Positions 40,958 to 50,135 of a stretch of DNA of 64,000 nucleotides are shown here, in pieces. Each line of letters opens with the position of its first letter. Positions within the stretch are counted from its first letter, which is position 1. The translations under genes were made by a program, and so were the position numbers. The notes beneath the pieces were generated by a model. The model was not told where the DNA came from and made no database searches. It was given only the letters and a program-made list of their open reading frames with translations. The stretch comes from an uncultured Gammaproteobacteria bacterium (lineage in GTDB: Bacteria; Pseudomonadota; Gammaproteobacteria; UBA6429; Thiohalophilaceae), in contig CAJYAN010000003.1 of the NCBI GenBank assembly GCA_913064945.1, forward strand, positions 1 through 64,000. Direction: 5' to 3'.

Positions 40958-41977
40958 TCAGTTATTAATAAACATGGCATCGCCATAGCTAAAAAACCGG
41001 TACTCCTGTTTCACGGCATGACGATAGGCCCGCATAACATGCTCATAGCCGGCAAAGGCAGAGATCAGCATTAACAGGGTGGATTCCGGCAAGTGGAAAT
41101 TGGTCAACATGGCGTTGACTACCTGAAATTCATAACCCGGATAGATAAAAATATCGGTATCCCGTCGCATGGCCTCGACCGGCCCGTCTTGCGCCGCTGT
41201 TTCAAGCGCCCGTACCGAAGTGGTTCCCACGGCAATGACCCGTCCCCCCCGTTCGCGAGTGGTATTAACCAGTTGTGCCGTCTGCGCGGATATCTCAAAC
41301 CATTCCTTATGCATATGGTGGTCACGGATATCATCTGCCCGCACCGGTTGGAAGGTCCCCGCACCTACGTGCAGCGTCACCCAGGCAGACGGTATCCCCA
41401 TTGCCTTGATTTGCTGCAGCATGGCATCGTCAAAATGTAGACCTGCCGTTGGTGCCGCCACAGCCCCGGCATGCCGGGCATAAACCGTCTGATAGCGCGA
41501 GGCGTCGGCCACATCATCGGCGCGCTGTATATAAGGTGGCAGCGGCATGTGCCCTACCGCCTCCATCACATTGTGAGCAAGGTGTTCGGTAAAGGCTAAC
41601 TCAAATAGGTCGCCTTCCCGGCCCATCACCTGGACAGGATAAATTTCTGCAATATAAATTATGCTGCCCGGTTTTGGCGACTTACTCGCCCGCACATGCG
41701 CCAATACCCGCTGTTGGTCAATGACCCGCTCCACCAGCACCTCAACCTGCCCGCCGGTCTCCTTGCGGCCATACAGACGCGCCGGAATCACGCGTGTATT
41801 GTTAAAAACCAGCAGGTCATCCGGCCGCAACAGCGAGGGCAAATCAACAAACTGTCGATCAGCAACATGGCCATTAGCACGCTCCAGTACCAATAAACGG
41901 CTGGCGCGCCGCTCGGCCAGTGGATACTGGGCAATGAGGGCATCCGGGAGGTCAAAATGAAAGTCGCTACGTCGCAT
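40958..41977 (-). CDS. queA: S-adenosylmethionine:tRNA ribosyltransferase-isomerase
   Basis: Builds epoxyqueuosine on tRNA using SAM. From ATG 41977 there are 339 residues starting [20 protein letters not shown], as in other QueA proteins. The frame continues to a GTG at 42004, but those nine residues are not conserved. No clear Shine-Dalgarno precedes 41977, so the start is slightly uncertain. The motifs [18 protein letters not shown] and [13 protein letters not shown] and the terminal SYGDAMFI are all present. Confidence 0.95.
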   Translation of the reverse strand: MRRSDFHFDLPDALIAQYPLAERRASRLLVLERANGHVADRQFVDLPSLLRPDDLLVFNNTRVIPARLYGRKETGGQVEVLVERVIDQQRVLAHVRASKSPKPGSIIYIAEIYPVQVMGREGDLFELAFTEHLAHNVMEAVGHMPLPPYIQRADDVADASRYQTVYARHAGAVAAPTAGLHFDDAMLQQIKAMGIPSAWVTLHVGAGTFQPVRADDIRDHHMHKEWFEISAQTAQLVNTTRERGGRVIAVGTTSVRALETAAQDGPVEAMRRDTDIFIYPGYEFQVVNAMLTNFHLPESTLLMLISAFAGYEHVMRAYRHAVKQEYRFFSYGDAMFINN

Positions 41978-42035
41978 GGGGCGGCAATAATAGCAAATTT
42001 TCACAAACAGGTTTCCGTGGAAGCGAAAATATCTC

Positions 42036-42041
42036 TATAAT
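42036..42041 (+). promoter_or_regulatory. -10 element of the tRNA-Leu promoter with GC-rich discriminator
   Basis: TATAAT at 42036-42041 is followed by GCGCGC, a discriminator typical of stable-RNA promoters under stringent control. The tRNA starts 12 bases later. The -35 candidate (TTTCCG, 42012-42017) is weak. Confidence 0.55.
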
Positions 42042-42053
42042 GCGCGCTCTTCT

Positions 42054-42138
42054 GGCCGAGTGGTGGAATTGGTAGACACGCAGCACTCAAAATGCTGTTT
42101 CTTCGGAAGTGTCGGTTCGAGTCCGACCTCGGCTACCA
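42054..42138 (+). tRNA. tRNA-Leu(CAA)
   Basis: An 85-nt class II tRNA. The acceptor stem GGCCGAG/CTCGGCT has a G-U closing pair and is followed by A and an encoded CCA. The D arm contains GGTAGACAC. The anticodon stem CAGCA/TGCTG encloses CTCAAAA, giving the anticodon CAA for UUG codons. The long variable arm is CTTCGGAAG, and the T arm is GTCGG-TTCGAGT-CCGAC. It converges with pgi, whose stop lies only 6 bp away, so readthrough antisense to pgi is possible. Confidence 0.96.
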
Positions 42139-42144
42139 CCTTAT

Positions 42145-43803
42145 CTAGTCTTTCACCGGTTCCCGTAGTGACTTGTAGTAATTAATCAATCCATTTGTGG
42201 ATGAGTCATGACTTGTCACCGTCGCATGAGTGCCCAGCTCTGGCATAATCTGCCTGGCCAGTTGCTTGCCTAACTCTACACCCCACTGATCGAAAGAATT
42301 GATATCCCATATCACGCCCTGTACGAAGACTTTATGCTCATACATGGCAATCAACGTACCAAGGGTTTTCGGTGTCAACCTGGAATACAGAATTGTGTTG
42401 GTCGGTTTGTTACCAGGAAATACCTTGTAGGGCAGGAGCAGATCGATTTCTTCCTGACTCATACCCTCACCCTGTAATTCGACTTCAACCTCTGCCGGCG
42501 TTTTCCCGCGCATCAAGGCCTCGGTCTGGGCAAAGACGTTAGATAACAACAATCGATGATGTTCGGGGATATCATAATGACGATTGACCGGCGCCAGGAT
42601 ATCGGCCGGGATGATTTGTGTTCCCTGATGCATTAGCTGATAAAAGGCGTGCTGACCGGAAATTCCCAGTTGGCCGAAAATCGTCGGGCCCGTCGCATAG
42701 TTTACGGTAACCCCGTCACGGGTGATGCGCTTACCATTACTTTCCATGTCCTGCTGGCGTAAGTAAGGTGGCAGGCGGTGCAGATACTGATCATAAGGGA
42801 GAACGGCATAGGTATGGATATTAAAAAAATTGTTATACCAGACGCCCAGTAATGCCAGGATCACCGGGATATTCGCCTCCAGGGGGGTGTTACAGAAATG
42901 GTCATCCATGGCGGCGGCGCCAGCCAGCATTTCTTCGAAGTAATCCATACCCACGGCAATCGCAACAGACAATCCAACCGCCGACCAGAGCGAATAACGT
43001 CCCCCCACCCAGTCCCACATAGGTAGTATATTACTGGCGGGGATACCAAAACCTTCTGCCGCCGCCTGTTTTTCGGTCACGGCCAGCATGTGATGTTGCA
43101 GGACCTTATTTGGGTTACTACTGCCCGCCACTAGCCAGTGTCGTGCGGTGCGCGCATTCACTAGCGTATCCTGGGTCGTAAAACTCTTGGAGACCACAAT
43201 AAACAGAGTCGTCTCAGGTTTAATCACTTCCAGCGTGTCCGCAATCTGACTTTCATCCACATTGGAAACGAAGTGCATTTTCAGGTCATGGATAGCGTAG
43301 GGCCGCAAGGCCTCGTAGGCCATCACCGGGCCCAGGTCTGAGCCTCCCACGCCAATATTGACGACATTGGTAATCGGCTGGCCGGTGATGCCACGCCACT
43401 CGCGGCGACGAATTGCCTGCACAATTTCACTCATGCGTGTCTGCATGGCTCGAATTTCCGGCGTTACATCCTCGCCATCAATATAAACCGGCTTGTCACT
43501 GCGATTACGCAAGGCCGTATGTAACACGGCCCGGCCCTCGGTGTGATTGATTTTCTCACCACTGAATAATTTTTCGCGCCAGCCATCCAGCTGACGCTCC
43601 CTGGCCAGATGACACAACAGGTTGAGCGTCTCCTGTGTAAGCCGGTTCTTGGAATAATCGAGTAGAATGTCGCCAAAATGCAGGGAAAAATTTTTGAACC
43701 GTTGCGGATCCTGGCTAAATAAGTCGCGCATGTGCAGATCTTTAATCTGCTCAAAGTGTTGTTGTAATGCCTGCCAGGCCGGGGAATGCTGCAGTGAAGC
43801 CAT
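42145..43803 (-). CDS. pgi: Glucose-6-phosphate isomerase
   Basis: Interconverts glucose-6-phosphate and fructose-6-phosphate. The 552 residues are normal in length. Characteristic motifs are GVGGSDLGPVMAYEAL, SKSFTTQDTLVNA, and the two PGI signatures near FNIHTYAVLPYDQYLHRLP and NSFDQWGVELGK. Monocistronic. Confidence 0.97.
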   Translation of the reverse strand: MASLQHSPAWQALQQHFEQIKDLHMRDLFSQDPQRFKNFSLHFGDILLDYSKNRLTQETLNLLCHLARERQLDGWREKLFSGEKINHTEGRAVLHTALRNRSDKPVYIDGEDVTPEIRAMQTRMSEIVQAIRRREWRGITGQPITNVVNIGVGGSDLGPVMAYEALRPYAIHDLKMHFVSNVDESQIADTLEVIKPETTLFIVVSKSFTTQDTLVNARTARHWLVAGSSNPNKVLQHHMLAVTEKQAAAEGFGIPASNILPMWDWVGGRYSLWSAVGLSVAIAVGMDYFEEMLAGAAAMDDHFCNTPLEANIPVILALLGVWYNNFFNIHTYAVLPYDQYLHRLPPYLRQQDMESNGKRITRDGVTVNYATGPTIFGQLGISGQHAFYQLMHQGTQIIPADILAPVNRHYDIPEHHRLLLSNVFAQTEALMRGKTPAEVEVELQGEGMSQEEIDLLLPYKVFPGNKPTNTILYSRLTPKTLGTLIAMYEHKVFVQGVIWDINSFDQWGVELGKQLARQIMPELGTHATVTSHDSSTNGLINYYKSLREPVKD

Positions 43804-43992
43804 TAAGGTCCCTTTATCAATAATAACAATTCTTACTTTTATCCCTATTGTATGACAGGCATTGTATAGCGATGCAAGCTGATTTCACGACCCCTGACTC
43901 GCCACAAAGTGAAATGAAACTAATGTCAAGCGATCGTTATCATCCAGGAGTTGGTATAATGCGGCGTTTGTGACAAGTATACAGGTTGGATT

Positions 43993-46830
43993 ATGACGGC
44001 AAATAGTAAATCTCCAGCAGCCAAAATGGTGGCGAAAGCGGTCTCTCCCTCGCAGGACAAGACCTTGCGATCGCGCGTCAAACTCTTCGGTAATATCCTG
44101 GGGAGCATTCTCAAGGACCATGCCGGTGAGCGTGTATTTGCCGCTGTCGAGGCCTTACGCAAGGGCCACATTGGTCTACGCAAGGAAGAAAGTGCCAAAA
44201 AGCGCCGCCGTCTGGAACAACTGGTCGAATCGCTGGACCCCGATAGCCTCGCCCATGTAGTAAGAGCCTTTGCGATCTACTTTAGCCTGGTCAATATCGC
44301 CGAAGAGGCCTTTCAACATCAGCAGCGTCGTCGCGATGTCGGACCCCGTGGCCATGGCTGGCGTGGGTCTTTTGAGCTGACCCTGCAGGAACTTCGCAGT
44401 AGCGATATTTCGGCGACCCAGATCCAGGATCTGCTGAATAATCTGGCCTATATCCCCGTCTTCACGGCCCATCCCACCGAGGCCAAGCGTCGTACCATCA
44501 TGGAGGCCTTACGGCGCATCTTCCTGATTAGTGAACAGCTTGATGACAGGGATTTATCAAAATATCAGAAAGATAGTCTCACCGAGCGGCTCGAACGCCA
44601 TATTCGCATTCTCTACAAAACTGATGAGGTGCGGACCCGCAAACCGGAAGTCATCGATGAAGTCAAAAACGGACTCTACTATTTTCGCGAGTGTCTGTTT
44701 GATGCCATCCCCGAGGTCTATCGCCGCTTTGATAAGGCCCTCGAACGTCACTACGGTAATAGCGATATCAAAATCAACCTGCCCAGCTTTATGCGCTTCG
44801 GTTCATGGATTGGTGGCGACCGCGATGGTAATCCCTTTGTAAAACCCGATACCACGCGTATGGCGATTCGCCTGCAGGCACAGGCCGCTATCGAGGAATA
44901 CCTGCAACGCCTGCACGACCTGTTCCATATCATTACTCACTCTATTGATTTCTGTGAGCCAACGGAGGCCTTTCTTGCCGCCCTGGCCAGTGATGAACAA
45001 AAATTCCCACACGTCTATGCCGAGCGTCCCATGCGCTTTAAGCAGGAACCGTATCGCCGCAAACTTTATTTGATGCAGCAACGCCTGCACTGCAATCTGA
45101 GTATTCTCGAGGAAAAGCTGGAAGACAAACATATCGAGTTCCCCAGCTGCGGCTATGCCAATGAAGCGGTGCTACTGGAAGACCTTTACCTCGTGCGTGA
45201 CTCACTGATCAGTCATGGGGATGTGTCGGTGGCGAATGGTGAATTGCAGGATTTTATTCGTCTGGTGGAGACTTTCGGCTTTTCTCTGTCGTATCTGGAT
45301 ATCCGCCAGGAATCTACTATTCATACCAATACGGTCGCCGAGGTCATTACGCAACTGGATGGTAGCGATTACCAGAGCCTGGATGAGGCCGCTCGTCTGA
45401 GCAAACTGGCTGAGCTGATCAGGACCACGCCATCCCCCATTGATACCTCTGCATTTACCGAGATGAGCAAAGAGACCCTCGAGGTCTTTCAGGTTATGGT
45501 CGAGATGCGCGCGGAGATTAGTCCCAACGCCTTTGGTAACTACGTCATTTCCATGACCCACACGGCCAGCCATGTTTTGGAAGTCATGTTCCTGGCCTGG
45601 ACCGCAGGTCTAGCCGGTTATCGTGATGGCAAGGCCTTTTGTCACATCAGCATCTCACCACTGTTTGAGACGGTGGATGACCTGGCGCACATTGACCCGG
45701 TCATGAACCAGTTACTGGATATCCCGACCTATACCGAGCTGCTGGCGGCGGCGGGCAACACCCAGGAAGTGATGCTGGGTTACTCCGACTCCTGCAAGGA
45801 TGGCGGTATTCTGGCCTCCGGCTGGAACCTGTATCAGGCACAACAGCAGATCACGGCGCTGACCCGTTCACGCGATATCAAACTGCGCATGTTTCATGGT
45901 CGTGGCGGCACCATTGGCCGTGGCGGCGGTCCGACCCATGATTCGATCCTGTCACAACCGACCGGCACCGTACACGGCCAGATCAAGTTCACTGAACAGG
46001 GTGAAGTGCTATCGTACAAATACAGTAATATCGAAACGGCGGTATACGAATTGACCATGGGTTGCACCGGTCTGCTCAAGGCAAGTCGCAACCTGATCGA
46101 GCCTCCGGAAAAGGATAAACAGGAATATCTCGACACCATGGCCAGACTCGCCGCCATAGGTGAAGCGCACTACCGCACCTTGACCGAGCAGACACCGGGC
46201 TTCCTGGATTATTTCTATGAGGCGACACCCGTCAGTGAAATCGGCCTGCTCAACATCGGCTCACGACCGTCTCACCGTAAAAAGGCCGACCGCTCCAAGT
46301 CATCAGTGCGTGCCATTGCCTGGGTCTTTGGCTGGGCACAGTCGCGCCACACCCTGCCCGCCTGGTACGGCATTGGCAGGGCACTGGATAACTGGATTAA
46401 GGCCGATCCACAAAACATGGCGACTCTGCAGGACATGTATCAGAACTGGTCCTTCTTCCGCTCGCTATTAAGCAATACCCAGATGTCACTCTTTAAGGCG
46501 GACATGACCATCGCCAGGGGTTATATGGCGCTTTGCCACAATCATCAGGAGGCAGAGAACATTTTTCACGCCATTGCAGATGAATACCAGCATACAGTCA
46601 GTCATATCCTGGAAATCTCTCAACTCGACTATCTGATGGCCGAGACTCCTCGCATCGCCCTGTCCCTGATGCGGCGTGAACCCTATCTGGATCCACTTAA
46701 TCAGATCCAGTTATACCTGTTGAAGAAGTATCGTGATGAAAGTGCCGGCGAGGCAGAACAGCAACGTTGGCTGAATCCGCTATTACGTTCAATTAATGCG
46801 ATTGCTGCGGGGATGCGGAATACGGGTTAA
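43993..46830 (+). CDS. ppc: Phosphoenolpyruvate carboxylase
   Basis: Fixes bicarbonate onto PEP to replenish oxaloacetate. At 945 residues it is some 60 longer than E. coli Ppc, mainly through a basic N-terminal extension. The catalytic His is in FTAHPTEAKRRT. The glycine loop HGRGGTIGRGGGP, SDSCKDGGILASGW, and the invariant C-terminus ending in AAGMRNTG are present, so it is complete. Divergent from pgi. Confidence 0.96.
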   Translation: MTANSKSPAAKMVAKAVSPSQDKTLRSRVKLFGNILGSILKDHAGERVFAAVEALRKGHIGLRKEESAKKRRRLEQLVESLDPDSLAHVVRAFAIYFSLVNIAEEAFQHQQRRRDVGPRGHGWRGSFELTLQELRSSDISATQIQDLLNNLAYIPVFTAHPTEAKRRTIMEALRRIFLISEQLDDRDLSKYQKDSLTERLERHIRILYKTDEVRTRKPEVIDEVKNGLYYFRECLFDAIPEVYRRFDKALERHYGNSDIKINLPSFMRFGSWIGGDRDGNPFVKPDTTRMAIRLQAQAAIEEYLQRLHDLFHIITHSIDFCEPTEAFLAALASDEQKFPHVYAERPMRFKQEPYRRKLYLMQQRLHCNLSILEEKLEDKHIEFPSCGYANEAVLLEDLYLVRDSLISHGDVSVANGELQDFIRLVETFGFSLSYLDIRQESTIHTNTVAEVITQLDGSDYQSLDEAARLSKLAELIRTTPSPIDTSAFTEMSKETLEVFQVMVEMRAEISPNAFGNYVISMTHTASHVLEVMFLAWTAGLAGYRDGKAFCHISISPLFETVDDLAHIDPVMNQLLDIPTYTELLAAAGNTQEVMLGYSDSCKDGGILASGWNLYQAQQQITALTRSRDIKLRMFHGRGGTIGRGGGPTHDSILSQPTGTVHGQIKFTEQGEVLSYKYSNIETAVYELTMGCTGLLKASRNLIEPPEKDKQEYLDTMARLAAIGEAHYRTLTEQTPGFLDYFYEATPVSEIGLLNIGSRPSHRKKADRSKSSVRAIAWVFGWAQSRHTLPAWYGIGRALDNWIKADPQNMATLQDMYQNWSFFRSLLSNTQMSLFKADMTIARGYMALCHNHQEAENIFHAIADEYQHTVSHILEISQLDYLMAETPRIALSLMRREPYLDPLNQIQLYLLKKYRDESAGEAEQQRWLNPLLRSINAIAAGMRNTG

Positions 46831-46870
46831 AAACAGGACCTAGCTGCTAGATCCTGGGCGCTAGGTCCTG
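46829..46870 (-). terminator. Inverted repeat ending the panBCD transcript
   Basis: CAGGACCTAG (46834-46843) and CTAGGTCCTG (46861-46870) form a 10-bp perfect stem. On the minus strand it is followed by TTTTT, so it should terminate transcription from panD. The loop contains another partial copy (CTAGATCCTG). Confidence 0.7.
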
Positions 46871-46873
46871 ATC

Positions 46874-47254
46874 TTATGCAACCTGAACCGGTATGGTATT
46901 ACGGGTATGGGTAATGCTATTCGCGCTATCCACGTACACTAGTTTGGGCTCGTGGCTGGCGGCTTCCTGCGGCGTCATCGCAAGATAGGCACAGATAATC
47001 ACCATGTCACCAGGATTGGCCTTGTGGGCCGCGGCGCCATTAATGGAGATAATCCCGGAATTGTCTTCGGCACGAATGGCATAGGTGGTAAAACGCTCAC
47101 CGTTCGTGATGTTATAAATCTCGATCTGCTCGTATTCATGAATGCCCGAGGTCGCCAGCAATTTTCCATCAATGGCACACGACCCCTCATACTCCAGTTC
47201 GGCATGGGTGACGGTGGCACGGTGGAGCTTGGCCTTCAACATGCTGCAATACAT
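46874..47254 (-). CDS. panD: Aspartate 1-decarboxylase
   Basis: Makes beta-alanine for pantothenate. The 126-residue proenzyme self-cleaves between G24 and S25 in YEGSCAID to create the pyruvoyl group. Other conserved parts are [16 protein letters not shown] and [16 protein letters not shown]. It is the last of the pan genes. Confidence 0.96.
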   Translation of the reverse strand: MYCSMLKAKLHRATVTHAELEYEGSCAIDGKLLATSGIHEYEQIEIYNITNGERFTTYAIRAEDNSGIISINGAAAHKANPGDMVIICAYLAMTPQEAASHEPKLVYVDSANSITHTRNTIPVQVA

Positions 47255-47333
47255 AAAGCGTTAACCTTTTCTCAACATCCAGAGGCATGATTTTACCATG
47301 CCAGCGGGAACACGCCACCCGGTTTTGCCTTTT

Positions 47334-48176
47334 TCAGACCGGCAGATTATCGATCAGACGCGTCCTACCCAGACGGGCGGCAGCCAGAATGACCTTATTA
47401 TCTCCGGGAGTCCGCGGTAACTGCAGGTCATCGCAACGACGAATCTCAAAATAGTCAGGTGAAAAACCACAGGCATGCAAGGTTTCAATCGCCTCCGACG
47501 TGAGTCGGGAATAGTCCGTGACGCCCGCCAGTAACTGCTCACGCGTGGCATTCAGCACCTGATAAAGCGTGCTGGCCTGCTTGCGTTCGCTCGCCGACAG
47601 GTATTGATTGCGCGAACTCATGGCCAGACCGTCGGCCTCTCGAAGTGTTGGCATACCGACTACCTCAACCGCCAGATTCAGATCCACTACCATGCGGCGA
47701 ATCACCAGTAATTGCTGAAAATCCTTTTCGCCAAAAATGGCCATCTCCGGCTGCACGATATTAAACAGCTTATTGACGACCGTCGCGACACCACGAAAGT
47801 GGCCAGGGCGACTCCTGCCCTCCAGAATCGAACTCAGTCCTGGGACCTCAATAAACGCCGACTGGTCTTTGCCTGCAGGATAAAGGCCTTGATCATCCGG
47901 GCTGAACACCCAGTCGACCCCTGCTTGACGCAATTGTTGACAGTCGGCATCCAGTGTCCTTGGATAGTTTGCAAAATCTTCACCGGCACCAAACTGCAGG
48001 GGATTGACGTAGATACTCACGATGACGCGATCGCAGAGCTGTCTGGCTTTTTGAACCAGCGAGAGGTGGCCGGCATGCAGGTTACCCATAGTCGGCACCA
48101 GGGCAATACGCTGGCGTTCACTGCGGGCAGTGGCAAGGACAGCACGCGCATCAACGATGGTCTCGAGTATTTGCAT
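47334..48176 (-). CDS. panC: Pantothenate synthetase
   Basis: Joins pantoate and beta-alanine with ATP. The 280 residues include the HxGH-type motif in PTMGNLHAGHLSLV, GEKDFQQLLVIRRMV and the AMSSRNQYLS loop. It lies 12 bp after panB. Confidence 0.97.
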   Translation of the reverse strand: MQILETIVDARAVLATARSERQRIALVPTMGNLHAGHLSLVQKARQLCDRVIVSIYVNPLQFGAGEDFANYPRTLDADCQQLRQAGVDWVFSPDDQGLYPAGKDQSAFIEVPGLSSILEGRSRPGHFRGVATVVNKLFNIVQPEMAIFGEKDFQQLLVIRRMVVDLNLAVEVVGMPTLREADGLAMSSRNQYLSASERKQASTLYQVLNATREQLLAGVTDYSRLTSEAIETLHACGFSPDYFEIRRCDDLQLPRTPGDNKVILAAARLGRTRLIDNLPV

Positions 48177-48188
48177 GACGGAGATACG

Positions 48189-49007
48189 TTATTGGTAGCT
48201 TTGTGCGTCGTCAGGGAAGCGGCCCTGTTTAACGGCACTGATATAATTTTTTATCGCGGCGCTGACCTTGTCTTCGACCTGGCCCCCAACTTCGGCGAGA
48301 AAGTCACGCACAAAGCGGGGGCGTTTGCCCCGGGTAATCCCCAGCATGTCATAGACCACCAGTACCTGGCCATCACAGTCCACACCGGCACCGATACCAA
48401 TGGTGGGAATTTTAATCACGTGACTAATCTTTTTTGCCAATGCCGAGGGGATGCACTCCAGCACAATCATACTGACTCCCGCCGCTTCCAGCGCCATGGC
48501 ATCCTTCAGGATCACGTCCGCCGAGGCCGCATCACGGCCCTGCACTTTATAGCCACCTAATTCTTCTACAGACTGCGGTAATAGACCCAGATGACCACAG
48601 ACAGGAATGCCTTCTTGCTGCAAGGCTTCAAGCATGGGTAATAATTTTACGCCACCCTCAAGCTTGACCATTTGTGCACCGGCCGCCATCAGCCGCTGTG
48701 CATTACTGACGGCCGCCTCAACCGATTCGTAACTGTGATAGGGGAGATCGGCGACTAACAGCGCATGCTTGATGCCACGACTGACCAGGCGCGTGTGATA
48801 CGCCATATCATCCATCGTCACCGGTAAGGTGGAGTCATGACCCTGGACAACATTACCGAGGGAATCCCCCACCAGCACCACATCTATACCGCAGTCGTCC
48901 ATAATTTTGGCAAACGAGACATCATAGGCCGTCAGCACACTGACTTTCTCACCGTCACGTTTCATTGCCAGTAGATCAGCAGAGGTTATTCTGTCTTGTG
49001 TAGTCAT
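48189..49007 (-). CDS. panB: 3-methyl-2-oxobutanoate hydroxymethyltransferase
   Basis: The first committed step of pantothenate synthesis. The 272 residues show VLVGDSLGNVVQGHDSTLPV, KLEGG and GHLGLLPQSV. The start overlaps the stop of the kinase gene by ATGA. Confidence 0.97.
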   Translation of the reverse strand: MTTQDRITSADLLAMKRDGEKVSVLTAYDVSFAKIMDDCGIDVVLVGDSLGNVVQGHDSTLPVTMDDMAYHTRLVSRGIKHALLVADLPYHSYESVEAAVSNAQRLMAAGAQMVKLEGGVKLLPMLEALQQEGIPVCGHLGLLPQSVEELGGYKVQGRDAASADVILKDAMALEAAGVSMIVLECIPSALAKKISHVIKIPTIGIGAGVDCDGQVLVVYDMLGITRGKRPRFVRDFLAEVGGQVEDKVSAAIKNYISAVKQGRFPDDAQSYQ

Positions 49008-49681
49008 AAGGCTATCGGTGTCGGATTAAAATAGTGGCGGCCACTGCGAATTGTGTTAATCCGTTCCAGTAGTAAATTGTAGTCATTATCGTTATCGGCA
49101 AAATTAATCTCAGCCGCATTGACAATTAACAGTGGCGAGCGATTGTAGTGATAAAAAAATGCCGCATAGGATTCATTTAATCGCTTAAGGTATTCTGCCT
49201 CAACGTGGTGTTCAAAACGTCGCCCCCGGCGATTAATGCGTTGTAATAAAATCTCAACCGGTGCCTGTAAATAAATCACCAGGTCCGGTTCTGGCACTTC
49301 AAACGTCATATGGGCATAGACCTGTTCATAGAGTTTAAACTCTTCGGCATCGAGCGTTAGTTCGGCAAACAGACGGTCCTTTTCCATAATAAAATCGGCG
49401 ACGCGCACGGGTTGGAACAGATCATCCTGTTTAATTTCCTGCATTTGGCGACTACGCTGAAACAGGAAAAACAACTGCGTCTGCAGGGCGGCGCTCTTCG
49501 GGTCTTTATAAAAACGATCCAGAAAGGGGTTTTCCTCTGCGCCTTCCAGTAATAGCTCTGAACCAAAACTCATTGCCAGTTTACGTGCCAGTGTGGTCTT
49601 GCCGACGCCGATGGGGCCCTCGACAACAACGAATTTTAAAGGTTTATGACTTATCACTGATAACGTCCAGATCATTCTCAC
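49004..49681 (-). CDS. Deoxynucleoside kinase-family protein
   Basis: A P-loop kinase of about 217-225 residues, with EGPIGVGKTTLARKLA near the start, ILLQRINRRGRRFEHHV (lid region) and a C-terminal IRSGRHYFNP. It belongs to the deoxyadenosine/deoxyguanosine kinase family; the nucleoside preference cannot be told. The location between folK and panB recurs in gammaproteobacteria. The start is uncertain: 49681 (ATG) or a GTG at 49657, both inside the folK 3' end. Confidence 0.85.
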   Translation of the reverse strand: MRMIWTLSVISHKPLKFVVVEGPIGVGKTTLARKLAMSFGSELLLEGAEENPFLDRFYKDPKSAALQTQLFFLFQRSRQMQEIKQDDLFQPVRVADFIMEKDRLFAELTLDAEEFKLYEQVYAHMTFEVPEPDLVIYLQAPVEILLQRINRRGRRFEHHVEAEYLKRLNESYAAFFYHYNRSPLLIVNAAEINFADNDNDYNLLLERINTIRSGRHYFNPTPIAL

Positions 49682-50132
49682 AGTGTTGCAACAGGGTCGC
49701 TAAAGCGCCACGGCCGGGAATCACCAGCGATGGTGCAATCTCAAACAAAGGATACAGGACGAAGCTACGTTCATGTAGCCCGGGATGCGGAATTTTAAGC
49801 CGTGGCAGGTTGATAACCTGTTCGGCGTAGAGCAACAAGTCCAGGTCAAGGGTCCGCGGTCCCCAGCGTTCGGCACCGCGTACACGTCCCTGCTGCTGCT
49901 CTATCGACTGCAGAATATCCAATAATGCGAGCGGAGTAAGACTGGTCGTTATCGACATGACGGCATTGACATAGTCAGGCTGATCCTGCGGCCCCATGGG
50001 TCGGCTACGATAGAGACTCGAGACCGCCTGACAATGCAAGCCTGATTGTACCGTTAGTGACTGAATGGATTGCATCACCTGTGCACGGGGATTATCGAGA
50101 TTACTCCCCAGGCCAATATATGCAGTGACCAT
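49644..50132 (-). CDS. folK: 2-amino-4-hydroxy-6-hydroxymethyldihydropteridine pyrophosphokinase
   Basis: Transfers pyrophosphate to the pterin on the folate pathway. The 162 residues contain YIGLGSNLDNP, RWGPRTLDLDLLLY (the HPPK signature) and HPGLHERSFVLYPL. Only three bases separate it from pcnB upstream. Confidence 0.96.
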   Translation of the reverse strand: MVTAYIGLGSNLDNPRAQVMQSIQSLTVQSGLHCQAVSSLYRSRPMGPQDQPDYVNAVMSITTSLTPLALLDILQSIEQQQGRVRGAERWGPRTLDLDLLLYAEQVINLPRLKIPHPGLHERSFVLYPLFEIAPSLVIPGRGALATLLQHCENDLDVISDKS

Positions 50133-50135
50133 CGT

